Assembly: GCA_023053545.1 (NCBI GenBank)
Contig: JAKZAN010000006.1
Span: 315,001-379,000, forward strand
Length of the DNA stretch: 64,000 nt
Origin: Lepidurus packardi
Lineage: Eukaryota > Arthropoda > Branchiopoda > Notostraca > Triopsidae
Direction: 5' to 3'
Shown here piece by piece: positions 1 through 12,403 of this stretch. The notes under the pieces are model-generated. The model saw only the letters and a list, made by a program, of their open reading frames with translations. It searched no databases and was not told the DNA's origin. The first letter of the stretch is position 1. Each line of letters starts with the position of its first letter. The position numbers were made by a program, and so were the translations under genes.

Positions 1-1890
1 AAGAGGAGGGCATAAGAGCCAAGAGGTGGTTTAACACTGTCAAGAATGGACTGACCGAGATTACCACGTAACCTGAAGGGCGCTTCCTTGGTCAAAAGGG
101 GGGCGAGAATAAAAGCTGAAGCACTTGGCGCTTGGGGAATTCTTTTTGCCCCTCCTTGCCCTCTTTCTTTAGGTCCGTTCAAGCACCCAAAAATACTCAC
201 TGATAAGGAACAGGAAGCTAGGGAAGAGAGGCGAGAGAGAGAAGGTGTATTTTTTTATTATTTAGCTGGACTTGGGGATAGTCCCCAAAGAAAAGCACAT
301 ACAATAGAGGGGTAAATTTTAAAGATTTACTTGTGATTTTTTTTTATATAGAGATATAGATATTTTGTGTAGCTTTCGTGAACGTCTTCTGGAGGTTCCA
401 ATGCTGCCTGGAGTGCAGATAGACCTTTTTTAAGGTCAAGAAGGCTGCACAAAATAAGTTTGGACATGATTTCTATCAGGTCAGCCGTAATGTGTGTATT
501 TCTAGCGTATTTCTAACGTACTATACTCTTCTAATATAAAGGTTAAGTGCTTTGCGGGATTTAGGGTTCTTTAGGTCCTCAGATAATTTTGTTATGGCTA
601 ATAATGCAGTATTTGAGGGTTACGATAGTATTGCTGCAGTAGTAGCCTGCAGTAATTGTATCCTTCTCTTGGAGTATCAAGTGGTCTAGTAAGTGTGGTT
701 TGTAATGTTTGTCCGTTAAGGTGAATTTTTATGAAAATTAGCTTGGGATATATTTTATGATACCTATAGAATTGCAGTAATATTGCTGCAGTAATGCAAT
801 TCATTTAATGTTTTTTTTTATTATATCTTAACGCGCTGTGTCATGTCCTTTCACTTGTAGTTTCTAGCTTCTAGGAAAATTGTCTAGAAAAATAGCTGTT
901 TAGCTACTGATATAACTGCAGTAATATTACTAGTATTGCAGTAATATTATTTCTGCCTTTCTTTCGCATTCTATAAAAATTCTTCTGAAGTCTAGATCTG
1001 TCCCCTTTAGTGCTTCTAGTGCTATAGTGCATCTAAAATGCATCCAAATTTCTCAAAATTCTCAGATTAGCTCTATAACTGCAGACATATAATTTCTTCC
1101 CACCTTATTCCATATCCCTCGTTTCTTCTCTTTCTAACTCCCTCCGATTAGGATTACTGCCATTTCAGCCATTCTAATTCAAAAGCGATTCGCTCCCTCT
1201 TTCTCTCTCGCTACACATAGTAATATAGTAATAGCCAGTCAGTAATAAGGTTAAACGCAACCCATATTAGCTCGTAAACTGTGACCAAATCCAAACCCGG
1301 TGTACTTTGTCAACTCCACGAAATCCAAAAATGAAAAAGAAAAGTTGGTGTACAGCACTTGGCAATCCTGGCGCGCGTCAGAAAAGAGCGCGTGGCACGG
1401 AGTGGAAGAAAACTTGTTTAATTCCAAGGGAACGAAATTTTGGGGGGGGGGGGGGTGAGGGGGGCGAAACGAACACAAGGAAATATGGTATATGCAGAAG
1501 TATGATTATTACTTCGACACTCTGGGGAACGCCGAGTCATTTCTCCGCGTGATGAAAGGCACCACATCTTGCATCTTACTGCCAACGTGCTGCATATCAA
1601 TGCTGAGGTTTAATTACCGCCTTGGCTGCCTGGGCCCTTCCCACCCTCCCTCTCCACCCCGCTTACACGGTACCGGGCGGCCCATACTCGGAGCAAAGCA
1701 AGAGCGAGGGGGTTTTCCTTCCAGAAAACGTAAGTAAGCAAAGGAGGGTAAGTTTGGCACAAGCTTTCTGACGTGTGTTAAGGCCAACAGTCATAGACGC
1801 TGGTTCTGGTACTTTCCCCCACCCTTCACTTGAAAAAGAGGCCTCTTTTGCATAAAACCCTCATATCTTTCCATTCTCCAACCCTTTGGA
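1..1890. other. Gene-free stretch with GCAGTAAT-rich patches and a G run
   Basis: No exon chain or recognisable protein on either strand; the open frames are short and low in complexity. Around 631-960 the motif CTGCAGTAAT (or TTGCAGTAAT) recurs several times, in both single and back-to-back form. An uninterrupted run of 14 G lies at 1442-1455, followed by further G clusters. Confidence 0.6.
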
Positions 1891-1919
1891 AAGTTATACA
1901 TATTACTGCGGCGGTGAAA

Positions 1920-2490
1920 CTCGTGCAACTCGTGTAAAGTTGGGACGTAGACACAAGGACTACAAACAGTCGGGGTTGCACTAGTCCCATCCTTTAGTCG
2001 TTTAGCCGTCCTTAAGTCCCGGTAACATCGTCCTTGTGACGTCATTTTTCATACGGCTTAAGCACCTTTTAGTCGGGCGCTTAACCAATGAGCAGAGCCT
2101 TTCTTAACTCGAAATGCCATGGTCCCTTCAAAGATTATGGTACCGGCGTCCTTATGTCGAGTCGCCCTTATGTCGAGTCGTCCTTATGTTAAGTCGTCCT
2201 GGTGTCGCGTTGGCGCTTAACCAATGAGCAGAAACTGTCTTAACTCGAAATGCCTTGTGCCCTTCAAAGATAATGGTACCGGCGTCCTTATGTCGAGTCG
2301 CCCTTATGTCGAGTCGTCCTTATGTCGTGACGTCCTTATGTCAAGTCGTCCTTGTGTCGCGTTGGCGCTTAACCAATGAGCAGAGACTTTCTTAACTCGA
2401 AATGCGATGGTCCCTTCAAAGATTATGGTACCGGCGTCCTTATATCGAGTCGCCCTTATGTCGAGTCGTCCTGGTGTCGCGTTGCTGTAA
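1920..2490. repeat. Tandem array built from CCTTATGTCGAGTCG-like short units
   Basis: A short unit close to CCTTATGTCGAGTCG is repeated many times. It is nested in a longer unit of about 140-150 bp that contains CTTAACCAATGAGCAGA, then TTAACTCGAAATGC, then a KpnI-like GGTACCGGCG. The long unit is seen three times, starting near 2075, 2216 and 2365. The short frames across it follow the repeat and are not genes. Confidence 0.75.
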
Positions 2491-4723
2491 AGTTCCCATC
2501 CGCACAACCTGGACTTTGTTCTGGACGGGGAGGGACTTTAAACCGCAAAAAGTACTATAGCGCGCCTTACTCGTAACTTTTTCTTTTCTTTCCAAGCCCA
2601 AAAAACATCTGAACCTCAACTTTTCTCCCTTTTTATTTCTAATTCAGAGAAAAAGTTAAGCGACGAGCAGTATAGTGTAGTGATCTAAACAGTTCACCCC
2701 TTCACTTTTTCATTCCGTAAAGGAGAGAGAAAATCGTGTCTCTCAACCCAGCCAGTATTTCTGCTACTCGCTGGTATTTCTGCCGAAAGTCTGGTGCTGT
2801 ACTGTTCTGTAGCGTCTTCTAAACGGAGGTTTTCGCCGCTTTTGTCCCGGGGTAAGGAGTGACAAACCACCGGGTGGGGTGGGGTTCTTTTTCCCCTCCC
2901 CCCTTTTACCTCTCAATCCTTGAAAAGCTTTAAATCATTCACTTTTCTTCACCTGGTACTGGTTATGTTAAGCTTTGAAGAGGGCTTTGGCTACAACGGA
3001 GTAATCCCAGCGTCTGATTGCTGCCTTAGAAACTTAAGCAACACGCTTAAGGGAACAGCATTTCTATCTGGCGCTCGAATCTTGCCAGCAATTTTCTTGT
3101 CCTATTCTGCGGGCTCCCTCTCCGCTCTCGTAATACTCTCTCTCTCTCTTACTTCGTTTACTTCGCTCTACCTCTGCTCTCATTGCTCTCCACTTCCTAG
3201 TCGCTTTTAAACATCCTGGGCCGGGGCCCAAATTCCTTGTTACCATGCTTTAAGTATTCCAGGGAATAGAAGAGCGAGAGAGCGGAGAGAACAAGCTAAA
3301 AAGGCTACTGGCCAAACCCACCGGCCGAGATGCACAGTTAAAAAGTAAAGTGGAGGAGGACAGGAGACGTACAGAGACAGAAATTTGGGGGTACAGTCCC
3401 CATCAGCCCAATGCGAAACGTCGGCCCGCGAGTAAGCGCCAGCAAGAGAGTGAGTGCGAGAGAAAGAGAGAGAAGGAGAGAGCCCAAGTCCAAGCGATGC
3501 AAAATCCCACATTCAAAAGGACCGAAGGAGAAATTACGTTTGATGTATTCTGGGTCCTAATGGTCTTAGCTGAATTTCCCCATCAAGCCCTATTAGAGGA
3601 GCATTGGGTAGAAGGACAACCTTCGGAACTGTTTGGCTGCGAAAGGTGGGGAATGGGTTAGAAGGTTAGGAGGTGGGGTGAAAGGGAAAGGGAGGGGGCT
3701 AAGGAGCTTCGACAAATATTTCATTATGTTCGGCTGTGAAAACACAACACGGGGGCAATTCCTGTGAACCCCTTCCAAAGAGTTGCCCTTAGCCACTTTA
3801 ATTGAATCCAGAAACAGGGACCCTTCAAATATTAATTCACCAATTTACTTGACGGATGTAAGTTACGGTATTCGTCGCAAAGTTGGAAAAACTCGCCCTT
3901 TTCGGGGGCTCCCAGTAAAATCACGACACACGTACTGTACGTAGACAGATGTACAACTGGATGGACCCCGAGAAAAATTGAGGGAAGCAGAAATAGAAAT
4001 AGCTTCCACCCAAAACCTCAGTTCCTTCCTTCCTGCTGTACCTTTTCAAAAATCCTATCCAAACTGGCTTACACGACTACCTGTATAAATGATACGCCAC
4101 TTCCATAGCATAGTTGGCGAACTTTCTTTTTCATCCGGAGAAAAGAGAAACAAAAGTTTCATTTTTAGTTTCTTGGTTTTGGGGTGGGGGCGAAGTTTTG
4201 TTTAGTGAGACCCCGTTCAGTTTCTCGCGTTTTTCCTGGTTAGCCCCCGCGGGCAACGGTAACACGAAACGCTTAAGGGGTGAGAGGAAAGGGGTCCTGC
4301 AAAGCTGGAAAGCCCAATCGAACCATTAACCTAATAAAATGAGTTTTTTTTTAAATTTTGTAAAACCTAATAACATAGGATACTCACGAATATATTCTGT
4401 AGCAGTATCTGGAGGTCCCAAACTTAGCTATTAAAAGGGTCTAGAGGAGCAATTTGGTCTTAAAATGTAAACAAGACAATGTTTCTCTAATCAAGTGTCT
4501 GTTAAAGTTATAGAGAGTAAAGGCTCACGCAATATTTACACTGCCATTATTGGCTTGGGTTAAGTTTTCCTAAGCAAAGGTCTTTTTTATGATGGAAACG
4601 AGTTACTGTCACGCACTGTGTGTCCACAAACCGGAACATGTAGTGGCCTCTTGTGGCGCTGAACAAAACTAGCATGGTAAACAAGTAACTAACGCCAAAA
4701 CACCGTTCTCATATGAAGGCTAA
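2491..4723. other. Gene-free stretch
   Basis: Open frames up to about 100 codons occur on both strands, but they overlap each other, are rich in simple sequence and resemble no family I know. I see no splice-consistent chain of exons, RNA gene or mobile element. Confidence 0.5.
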
Positions 4724-5108
4724 CCGATGACCGAACTCTTAGCGGTGCTTCGGCCTGCCTGACCAAGGGTGGGCGTGTGACGCAACAGTGAATAATGCCA
4801 CGCCGAAGAACCGAACCGCGCACCCGTCTATACTAAAGCCGGACTTGGTAGCGTTCGTCCGGTTTGGTCTTTTATACTTTGTCCGGTAGCTTCGTATTGC
4901 GGACAGGGTAACCACAGTTGGGAATGGTCACCGAACCTTTGAGCGGTGCTTCGGCCTGCCTGACCAAGGGTGGGCGCGTGACACAACAGTGAATAATGCC
5001 ACGCTGAAGAACCGAACCGCGCACTATACTAAAGCCGGACTTGGTAGCGTTCGTCCGGTCTGGTCTTTTATACTTTGTTCGGTAGCTTCCTAGGGCGGAC
5101 GGGATAAC
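4724..5108. repeat. Tandem duplication, two ~200-bp copies
   Basis: A block beginning near GACCGAAC at 4728 and ending in GCGGACAGGGTAACC near 4910 is repeated almost intact at about 4928-5108. Both copies share GCGGTGCTTCGGCCTGCCTG and the CTTTTATACTTTGT stretch. No coding potential is shared between the copies. Confidence 0.75.
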
Positions 5109-7939
5109 GGTAGGGAAACAATGAAAATTTCAGAAGGCAGACTAACGGCTCCTTATCAGACCCAACTTTCTAACAGGCTCAAAAAGGGGGGCGACTAGCA
5201 ACAAGGTATACTACCCATGGAGTCGCTATTTGTATCATAATTAGTGTTTAAAAATTCTCCAAAACTCCCGAGTCTTCTGAAACCGGTCGCATCAACTGGG
5301 GACAAAGTTTGGGTAGGTGGGGGACTTTAAAAAAAAAAAAAATCTTCTCGTGCATAATTAGCAAATAAACAGGTAGCAGTGTCGAAACCCGCCGCCTTTT
5401 CGGGGGCAACTTTTACAGGAAATCAAAGAGCGATATCATCGCTGGGCAATGTTAAAACGAAGTAGATTCCGATTTGTGCCCGCTCAACTAATTAAAAAAA
5501 AAGCGACTAACTAAGGCCGCTTTTATTCCCGTCTTATCCAAAAGTTGGGCTAATGAGAACTCATGACGGGGAAAGCAAGTTAGGGCCCAATCATGCAGTC
5601 TTCTCTGAAGTTGGGTTCTGGATTCTCTGTATGGAGTACTGGGCCTTTTTAGACCATACCGAGAGACGGTAGAAAGAGAGAGAGAGAGAGAGAGAGCTGG
5701 GGACTTTCCACCGAGCGTGATCTTCATCAAACCATGCATTCTAATGACAGGTGAATCGCGGCTCTGTTTGTCTTACACGCCCTGTGGAACTCCTACTCCC
5801 AGGTCCCCTGTTGCCAGGACCCCCAAAACAGAAAAAAAGGATTGGTACTGCACTATATACCTCTTGGCAGTTGGAAAACGTCAACACCTTCGCATAAAAA
5901 TGAGATAAAAATGAAATAAAAGTGAAATAAAAGATTGCCAAGGAATTCTCAAGCGGTTTTACTCGGAAATCAAAGGAGGAACTTGTTAGCTTGTTGTTAT
6001 GGAACTGTATTTACTGTCCTCTCTGTTATTAACTCCTAATTTCACCTCATAATTACACCTCATATTGGGGAGCAAAGACTTTGTATCAGCCTTCCAAATG
6101 GTACATTACTTTGAACATTTCTGTCGAATCTTGAACCCTGTCAGCGCTTTGATATTGATTTTTTCCGAAAGATGGCTACCGTAGCCGCACCGCGGCTAAA
6201 GAAAAAAAGTGTTCGCTACTGGTTACGCATGGTAACACGAATTTTCAAAACGGGCCGGGGTTCAACGGTTTCGGTTTAGCCAAAGCTTAACCGTGACCCG
6301 ATTGAAACCACGACAAGTTCCATCTAAACCGCTAATGATGTGCGGAAACCTCCTCTAAGACCATACGAAACAACTTTGATTATCTGTTGACTTAATTATC
6401 GGAGATTTAACCCTTGCATTATTTAGCCAGGAAGCTGTCAGTGAGCCCAGTCTAAGTATCAATGTTATCTAGAGCTCAAGCCAAAAATACTGCCTTCCTA
6501 AATCTTCTTAAGCCTTGGCATTAATTAGCTATTCACCCGAATGAGTCGGAATAGAATAAGAAAATTAAGTTGTCAATCGTACATAATTTTTTTTTTACAT
6601 TGGGACTGTACATTACTGAGTAAAAGCTCTATTTCCGTGAAGCCTTAAACCTTAAGCTTTGGAGATTAAGAATTGGAAAAAAGCCACATTAATTTACCAA
6701 AAAAAAAATCCAAAAAAATCTTGACAACACTAACCTATTGATGTAAAATGCGTTCAGGATGGTATCTACGGAAGGAAGACGTTGAGGATCGAAGTACCCT
6801 AATAAAAAAGGGCCCTAGTCCTTTTTTAAAAAAGAAAAAAAAGGAATGCGAGGCTCCATGTCCACTTCAATTACTATACTCAAGAAGCTCCAACGTTTTC
6901 TCGCGCCCTAGACACCCGGGGGCACCCAGGGATATCCTTTTTTTTCTTTTTTTTTTTTACGTTTCTAAAGCTGAAGCCTACAGGTAGAGCTATCAGTGAA
7001 GTACAGTGGTCCGTCGTTGAGTGTACCCACAAGCTGGTAAAGGCTAAACATAACCCCGCGCCAACGTTGATGGTTTTCGGTCATTGCCAACTTGTCCATA
7101 ACCTTTTCCTCCTCCTCCGTCAGATTCCGGTCAGATTATGCATCCCCCAGGACCTTCCCGTGGGTTCTTAGCCACTTTTGAAAGGGTTCTGCGAGTGTAT
7201 TTCTGCGGTATTACTGCCCCTTGCCTGAGATATACTGACCACTTTCCCAGTCCACCTTCAGATTACAGAAAAACGAGCGAAAAAGGGGGAGAGCTTCCAT
7301 TTATACATGTGTGCAGTAATTCAGAAATGTTCTGATACTTTGCTGCCAGTTCGAGGAAGGTACGTACTTGGGAAATCTGAAATCTGTACGCGAGGGGCAT
7401 TGCTTTTTGGCGCAAAAAAATGCAGCCAAATCGGATTAGGTATTTAGTGTCCCTCCCTCCACTCCTCTCGACTTGTATACGTGACATTGGGTTTAAATCT
7501 GACCACGTGTAAAAGCCAAAAGGGCGGCGGTGTTATAACTCCTCTACTATAGGTATTTTAGATTTTCGTGGCCACTTGCTTGCTTGTGTGGACATTAGAA
7601 AGCGCACGCCAAGCACGGACGCTGCCATCCAAAGTAGATTACAAGGGACCCGCCGTGCGTAGAATGCTTTAACCCCAATGCCGCGGCCCACCTAGATATA
7701 TAGCTGCAGATATATAGATATATCTAGGAGAGTCTTGCTTCTTGCAGGTTGTGTGGTCAGAAAGACCAAGAATCAAAGAATAAGAAAAATTCTTTAAAAA
7801 AGAAAGAAAAAAACACTGAAAAAGCCGTCCAATTTTTATAAATACAAAGAGTAGGGAAAAGTGCCAGTAATAGGAAAAATACCTATTTCTGCCTCTTTTG
7901 CAATAATTTTCAATTTTTAGTTCATTTGTAGTGCACAAG
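5109..7939. other. Gene-free stretch with a GA microsatellite and a palindrome
   Basis: No supportable gene. It contains a (GA)n microsatellite at 5671-5696, several poly-A/T runs, and an imperfect AT-rich palindrome at 7691-7727 whose arms read CCTAGATATAT and ATATATCTAGG. Confidence 0.5.
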
Positions 7940-8530
7940 CTTAGGAAGGAAGTCTAAACATTAGAAGAGTACGGAGAAGGGCTAATGAACTAGAAAATCA
8001 TATTTCTGCGTGCAGCAGTATGTCTGCAGATTTTTCGCAGAAATGCTCAAGCGTTGTCCCAAGTAATGCTTGATTAAGTGTTTAATTTATAGTACACGCT
8101 TAGGAAGGAAAACTTAGCGTTCAAAGAGTGCGGAGAAGTATTTCGTAACTAGAAAATCATATTTCTGCGTGCAGCAGTATGTCTGCAGATTTTTCGCAGA
8201 AATGCTCAAGCGTTGTCCCAAGTAATGCTTGATTAAGTGTTTAATTTATAGTACACGCTTAGGAAGGAAAACTTAGCGTTCAAAGAGTGCGGAGAAGTAT
8301 TTCGTAACTAGAAAATCGTATTTCTGCGTGCAGCAGTATGTCTGCAGATTTTTCGCAGAAATGCTCAAGCATTGTCCAAAGTAATGCTTAATTAATTATT
8401 TAATTTATAGTACACGCTTAGGAAGGAAAACTTAGCGTTCAAAGAGTGCGAAAAAGTATTCGGTCAATTCGAAAATTCAGCTATTTCTGCCCGCAGCAAT
8501 AGCTCTGCTTTCTCGCAGAAATGCTCCCGA
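7940..8530. repeat. 159-bp satellite, four copies, hairpin-forming unit
   Basis: The marker CTTAGGAAGG starts at 7940, 8099, 8258 and 8417, an exact period of 159 bp. The inner two copies are nearly identical; the first and last are diverged. Each unit carries a nested inverted repeat: ATTTCTGCG pairs with CGCAGAAAT, and inside it GCAG pairs with CTGC. The last copy keeps the ATTTCTGC and GCAGAAAT arms at about 8480-8521. No open frame is conserved between copies. Confidence 0.85.
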
Positions 8531-9828
8531 ATGTAGCTAAACTTGAAGCTTAAATTAAATTCTAAAAAATCTCGGACGCCAAACTTAACCTCTGAAGGGC
8601 AGTGACTACATCTTCCTCGGTAAATTATAAATCTTAAACTCTTCAAAAAATCTGCTCGCAGAAATAACTGCCCTTTTGAACGACCAGCACTGCTCCAGCT
8701 ATATTCCTCAATTTATTTCCCAATCCTTGGCATTCAAAGCATTACGAAAATCAAAGAAAATTCCCCGAAAAAAACCAAAGAAAACGTTTAGAAGTGCAGT
8801 AATACTACCAGGAGTCTTCTGTCATTCTGTTGCATTTGGATAGAATGTATGTGTAGGAGGGAATCGAGGAGTTTGGCGGAAAAACATGGGCCCAACGTTT
8901 TGTGTACACAAAAGCGTTAAGACGGTGTGTGAAGACGTCTGTTTTCCGATCCCGCGTCTCTCATTTTCGCTGTAAAGATGTCATGGAAGCAATTATGGCG
9001 TGGTTGCAGCAACAGCCACTGCCACAAGCAACAAGCCCCGCACCGAGACAAAGATATTGCTAGGCAAGTATGTACATACAGTCGCTACCACAGCTTCCAA
9101 AGTTCCCAGCCTAGGAGAGATGCCTGGAGGCAAATAAATTAAGCTCCAGGGCTTGGTTTCTCTTCCAATTTGCGGCTGCCTGCTGCTAGAGTGTATAACG
9201 TCTCTCTCAGTCTTTCTCTCTTTACGTTCTCATGTCTGAAAAACGGGCGGGGTAGTACGTACAAGTACTGTAACATGCCCGCGGGGTGTTGAAATGCGAA
9301 ACGCGTGGAAAATAAATAAAAAGAACTCGTAAGCAAACCTTAAAAGCATGCTGAAAGAACATAGCATGCTGCAAGTGAGAAAACTGAAATCATACCACGC
9401 GCTTCTTTTTTATTTTATTTTTTTAAGGAGGAGAGAAAAAGAAGAAAAAATGGCAGAAGCATCACCATCCAAAGGGGGGGTGCATCATTATCCATTAAAT
9501 GTTTATCATCGAGAGCTGCTCAACTGTGTGCGAGTTTCGACACACAAAGTATACAACACACGCCAGCATTCGCTTGATGCTCGGGATGTCCCTGGGGGGG
9601 GGGTTTCTACCCAGATTTGCAGCATATCCAGAGATGCGTAACACCGCATGTACGTACGTACACTATAGGTATACTAACCATAATACCAGATGCATTATGT
9701 CATTAATAAAGCAGTTCATGCGCTCTTGTACGCTGACACATGCAGGGCTCTTCTACCCCTTCCTAACCACCCTCTGTGGACTCTTTAGCTATATCCTATC
9801 TTATCCTCTTGCCATATCTGCTGGCTGG
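8531..9828. other. Gene-free stretch
   Basis: No gene recognised. Another copy of the GCAGTAATA motif lies near 8798. The frame that starts near 9499 and runs into the next repeat array has no recognisable domain and is treated as chance. Confidence 0.45.
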
Positions 9829-10480
9829 GTACGTACTCGAACTGGACTGGACTATACTGTGCTTTGCCTATGTCTTCTGTTTCGACGTAAGATAGAGAAC
9901 AGAGAGAATCAAAGAATGAGAAATAAAGGAGAGCTTGATGTACTGTACTCTTTGGCGTTCTGCCTCCTACCTTGCCATGTCATGTCTGGGTGAGTATGTA
10001 CTCAAACTGTACTTTTTCCTGTGCTTTACTGTACTCTTCGACACATCTTTTTCTAGACGTACGATATAGATTAGAGTGAACAAACGAAATAGAGAATGAA
10101 AGAATTAGAAATAGAGAATTTAGATAGTACTCAAACTGTACTGTTAAGTACTGTGCTTTACTGTACTCGTCGACACATCTCTTAGTAGACGTACGGTATA
10201 GACTAGAGTGAACAAACGAAATAGAGAATAAAAGAATAAGAAATCGAAAATTTAGATAGTACTCAAACTGTACTGCAAAGTACTGTGCTTTGCTGTACTC
10301 TTCGACACATCTCTTAGTAGACGTACGATACAGATTAGAGTGAACAAACGAAATAGAGAATGAAAGAATAAGAAATCGAGAATTTAGATAGTACTCAAAC
10401 TGTACTGCAAAGTACTATGCTTTGCTGTACTCTTCGATACATCTCTTACTAGACGTACGATATAGATTAGAGTGAATAAA
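9829..10480. repeat. GTAC-rich tandem array, ~130-bp unit
   Basis: The marker ACTCAAACTG starts at 10000, 10129, 10261 and 10393, so the period is 129-132 bp. A diverged copy begins near 9835. Each unit has a GTACTGCAAAGTACTGTGC core, then GACGTACGATA, then a purine-rich GAATGAAAGAATAAGAAAT tail. Confidence 0.85.
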
Positions 10481-12403
10481 TGAAATAGAGGATAAATAGT
10501 AAGAAATAGAGAATAGAGAGATAGAGGCAGCGTGAGAGAGATTGGCATAAAGGAGATTTAAAACCTCCTTAAAGCAAAATCCGGTACAGAGGCTTCAATC
10601 ACGAGCATATCGTATAGCTATAGGAAGGTTTGGGAAGAGATGTGAAGAGAGTTTGAAGGACCACGAGGACGACCAGGGGGCATATGTGTACAGTACTTGT
10701 ACACTGGTTTCGATCGTTGAGTACTTCCAGCCCCGTCGTCATGTGTCGTCGTTCCACTTTTGGGGCCCCGTGCACGCGAACACCGAGACACACGACAGGG
10801 TTCATACAGACACGACATTTAACTTAAGTAGGAGTTGACGGGAGAGGTAAACATATCTATTACGAGCCACCATGAGAATTGGCTTTAATGACCAAAAAGC
10901 GCAGATGAGCCACTTTAGGGCAAAGTACTGTACTGGATCTAGAACCGGTGTCCTAAAGGTACCATACCAACCAATACCTGTGCGTGGGAAAAAGTGAGGA
11001 AGGTTTCGAGCGTTCAATTATTTTTAAAAAATGCCTTGTCCTTTTGTTTTCATCAAGAGTTCTTCCTATAGGGAGCAGGATGGGTTCATTTTCCCCTTCT
11101 TTTCGTTTGGTTGAATGCTTAGGACTTAAAAACTCCGTCCATTTTAAAACTTTAACCCATTTAAAACTCATCACTCCATTTGGAGAATATTAGCGAATAT
11201 TCAGGGAGTTAATTGTGTCAATAGCCCTGGAAGGTTATGAGTCTGGCGATGTGGACTGGAAAGTTGGTAAAGATATTTATAAAAGGAAAAAAGGAACAGC
11301 AATTTCATAAGGGAATCGGTGGAATCAAGTTTTGCTAGGTCATTATTAGAAATAGCTAGAAATGTTGTTCTGGAATGCTAAGACAGGACACGGAAGTGTG
11401 AATCTTTAAGGCAGTTTTGCTTTCTTTATGATGCAAGCATCTGGGGCATTTCCCAATGTTTTGTCCATGCAAAATGGAAATGGCATTCCAACTTCTGGGA
11501 ATACTTGACCGAAACGTAATCCGTGTTTTGTTACACTTTTAACCCATATGGTTTTGAACTCGTGCCTGTTAAATGCCTGAAATATTAAAAGCTGCCTTGT
11601 TGAAGACAATGCAGGCTTACTATCAAAGCATTAAAGCAGTTTAGTATCCAAATTGAATGGAATCTAATCTAATTGAATGGAATCTTTCTTTGGTCTAAAA
11701 GAAACAACGCAATTTTGATATTACTATTTTGATTTAGTTTTTGTAATGATCATGATTGTGTGTGTGCTTCGCTCTTATTCTCTTGCTACTGCTTCATTTT
11801 ATCTTACGCGTTCATATTAGTTTATGCGTTAATAATAATGACAAACGGTTTTTGTTGTTGTTATTATTTGTTGCGGGCTTTTCAGGGGCTATAGCGCCGC
11901 ATGGCGTTTGCGTCCATTGCCCCTGAACAGCCGACAATACGCTATGCACCGCCTCAAATTTGGCCAAGTTTTAGTGCTTGTATGAATATTTGAACTAACT
12001 GAAAGGGCACAAAAACTTCCCAATACGCCAACTTATAAAAGCGCAAGCTATTTAACTGCTCAAACTATTTAACGAAAGGAAGAAATCAACTCCTGAACGA
12101 CAAACAAGGTCGCTGTGATAACAGAACAGTGGCTGAAAACTTTTCCTTTCAATACTTGGGAGGAACATCAAATCACATATTCCTCAACTTTTAGGTTTAG
12201 CAGCACGACAACGAGCTTCCTGCCCATATAAAAGAACTCCACTAAAGAAACTTTGAAACTCAAAACACCTAGATTTGAACATAAAGGTGCTCCTAACAAC
12301 CTTAGCATGCTAAAGTAGTAAAATAGCGAAGATTAAGAAGAAAAAACAATTTGCCTTTTACAGTCTCAGTAGAGATGTGTATTTATTCGCCATACAAACA
12401 CAC
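10481..12403. other. Intergenic stretch before RpS21
   Basis: No gene recognised. The far right part holds the RpS21 3' UTR on the minus strand, including its AATAAA signal (complement of 12382-12387). The only structured element I see is the hairpin at 11881-11927, listed separately. Confidence 0.5.
11881..11927. other. Stem-loop with two nested stems
   Basis: A perfect 9-bp outer stem, TTCAGGGGC (11881-11889) with GCCCCTGAA (11919-11927), encloses a second 5-bp stem, GCGCC (11894-11898) with GGCGT (11903-11907, one wobble pair), closed by a GCAT loop. It could be a transposon end, a small structured RNA or chance; nothing nearby decides. Confidence 0.5.

Noticed and set aside
9499..9993. 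164-codon plus-strand frame
   Set aside because: No recognisable domain, crosses into a tandem array, and overlaps another frame in a different phase; no splice partners.
7940..10480. CRISPR-like arrays
   Set aside because: Repeats are contiguous tandem units of 130-159 bp with no unique spacers, in a eukaryotic genome.
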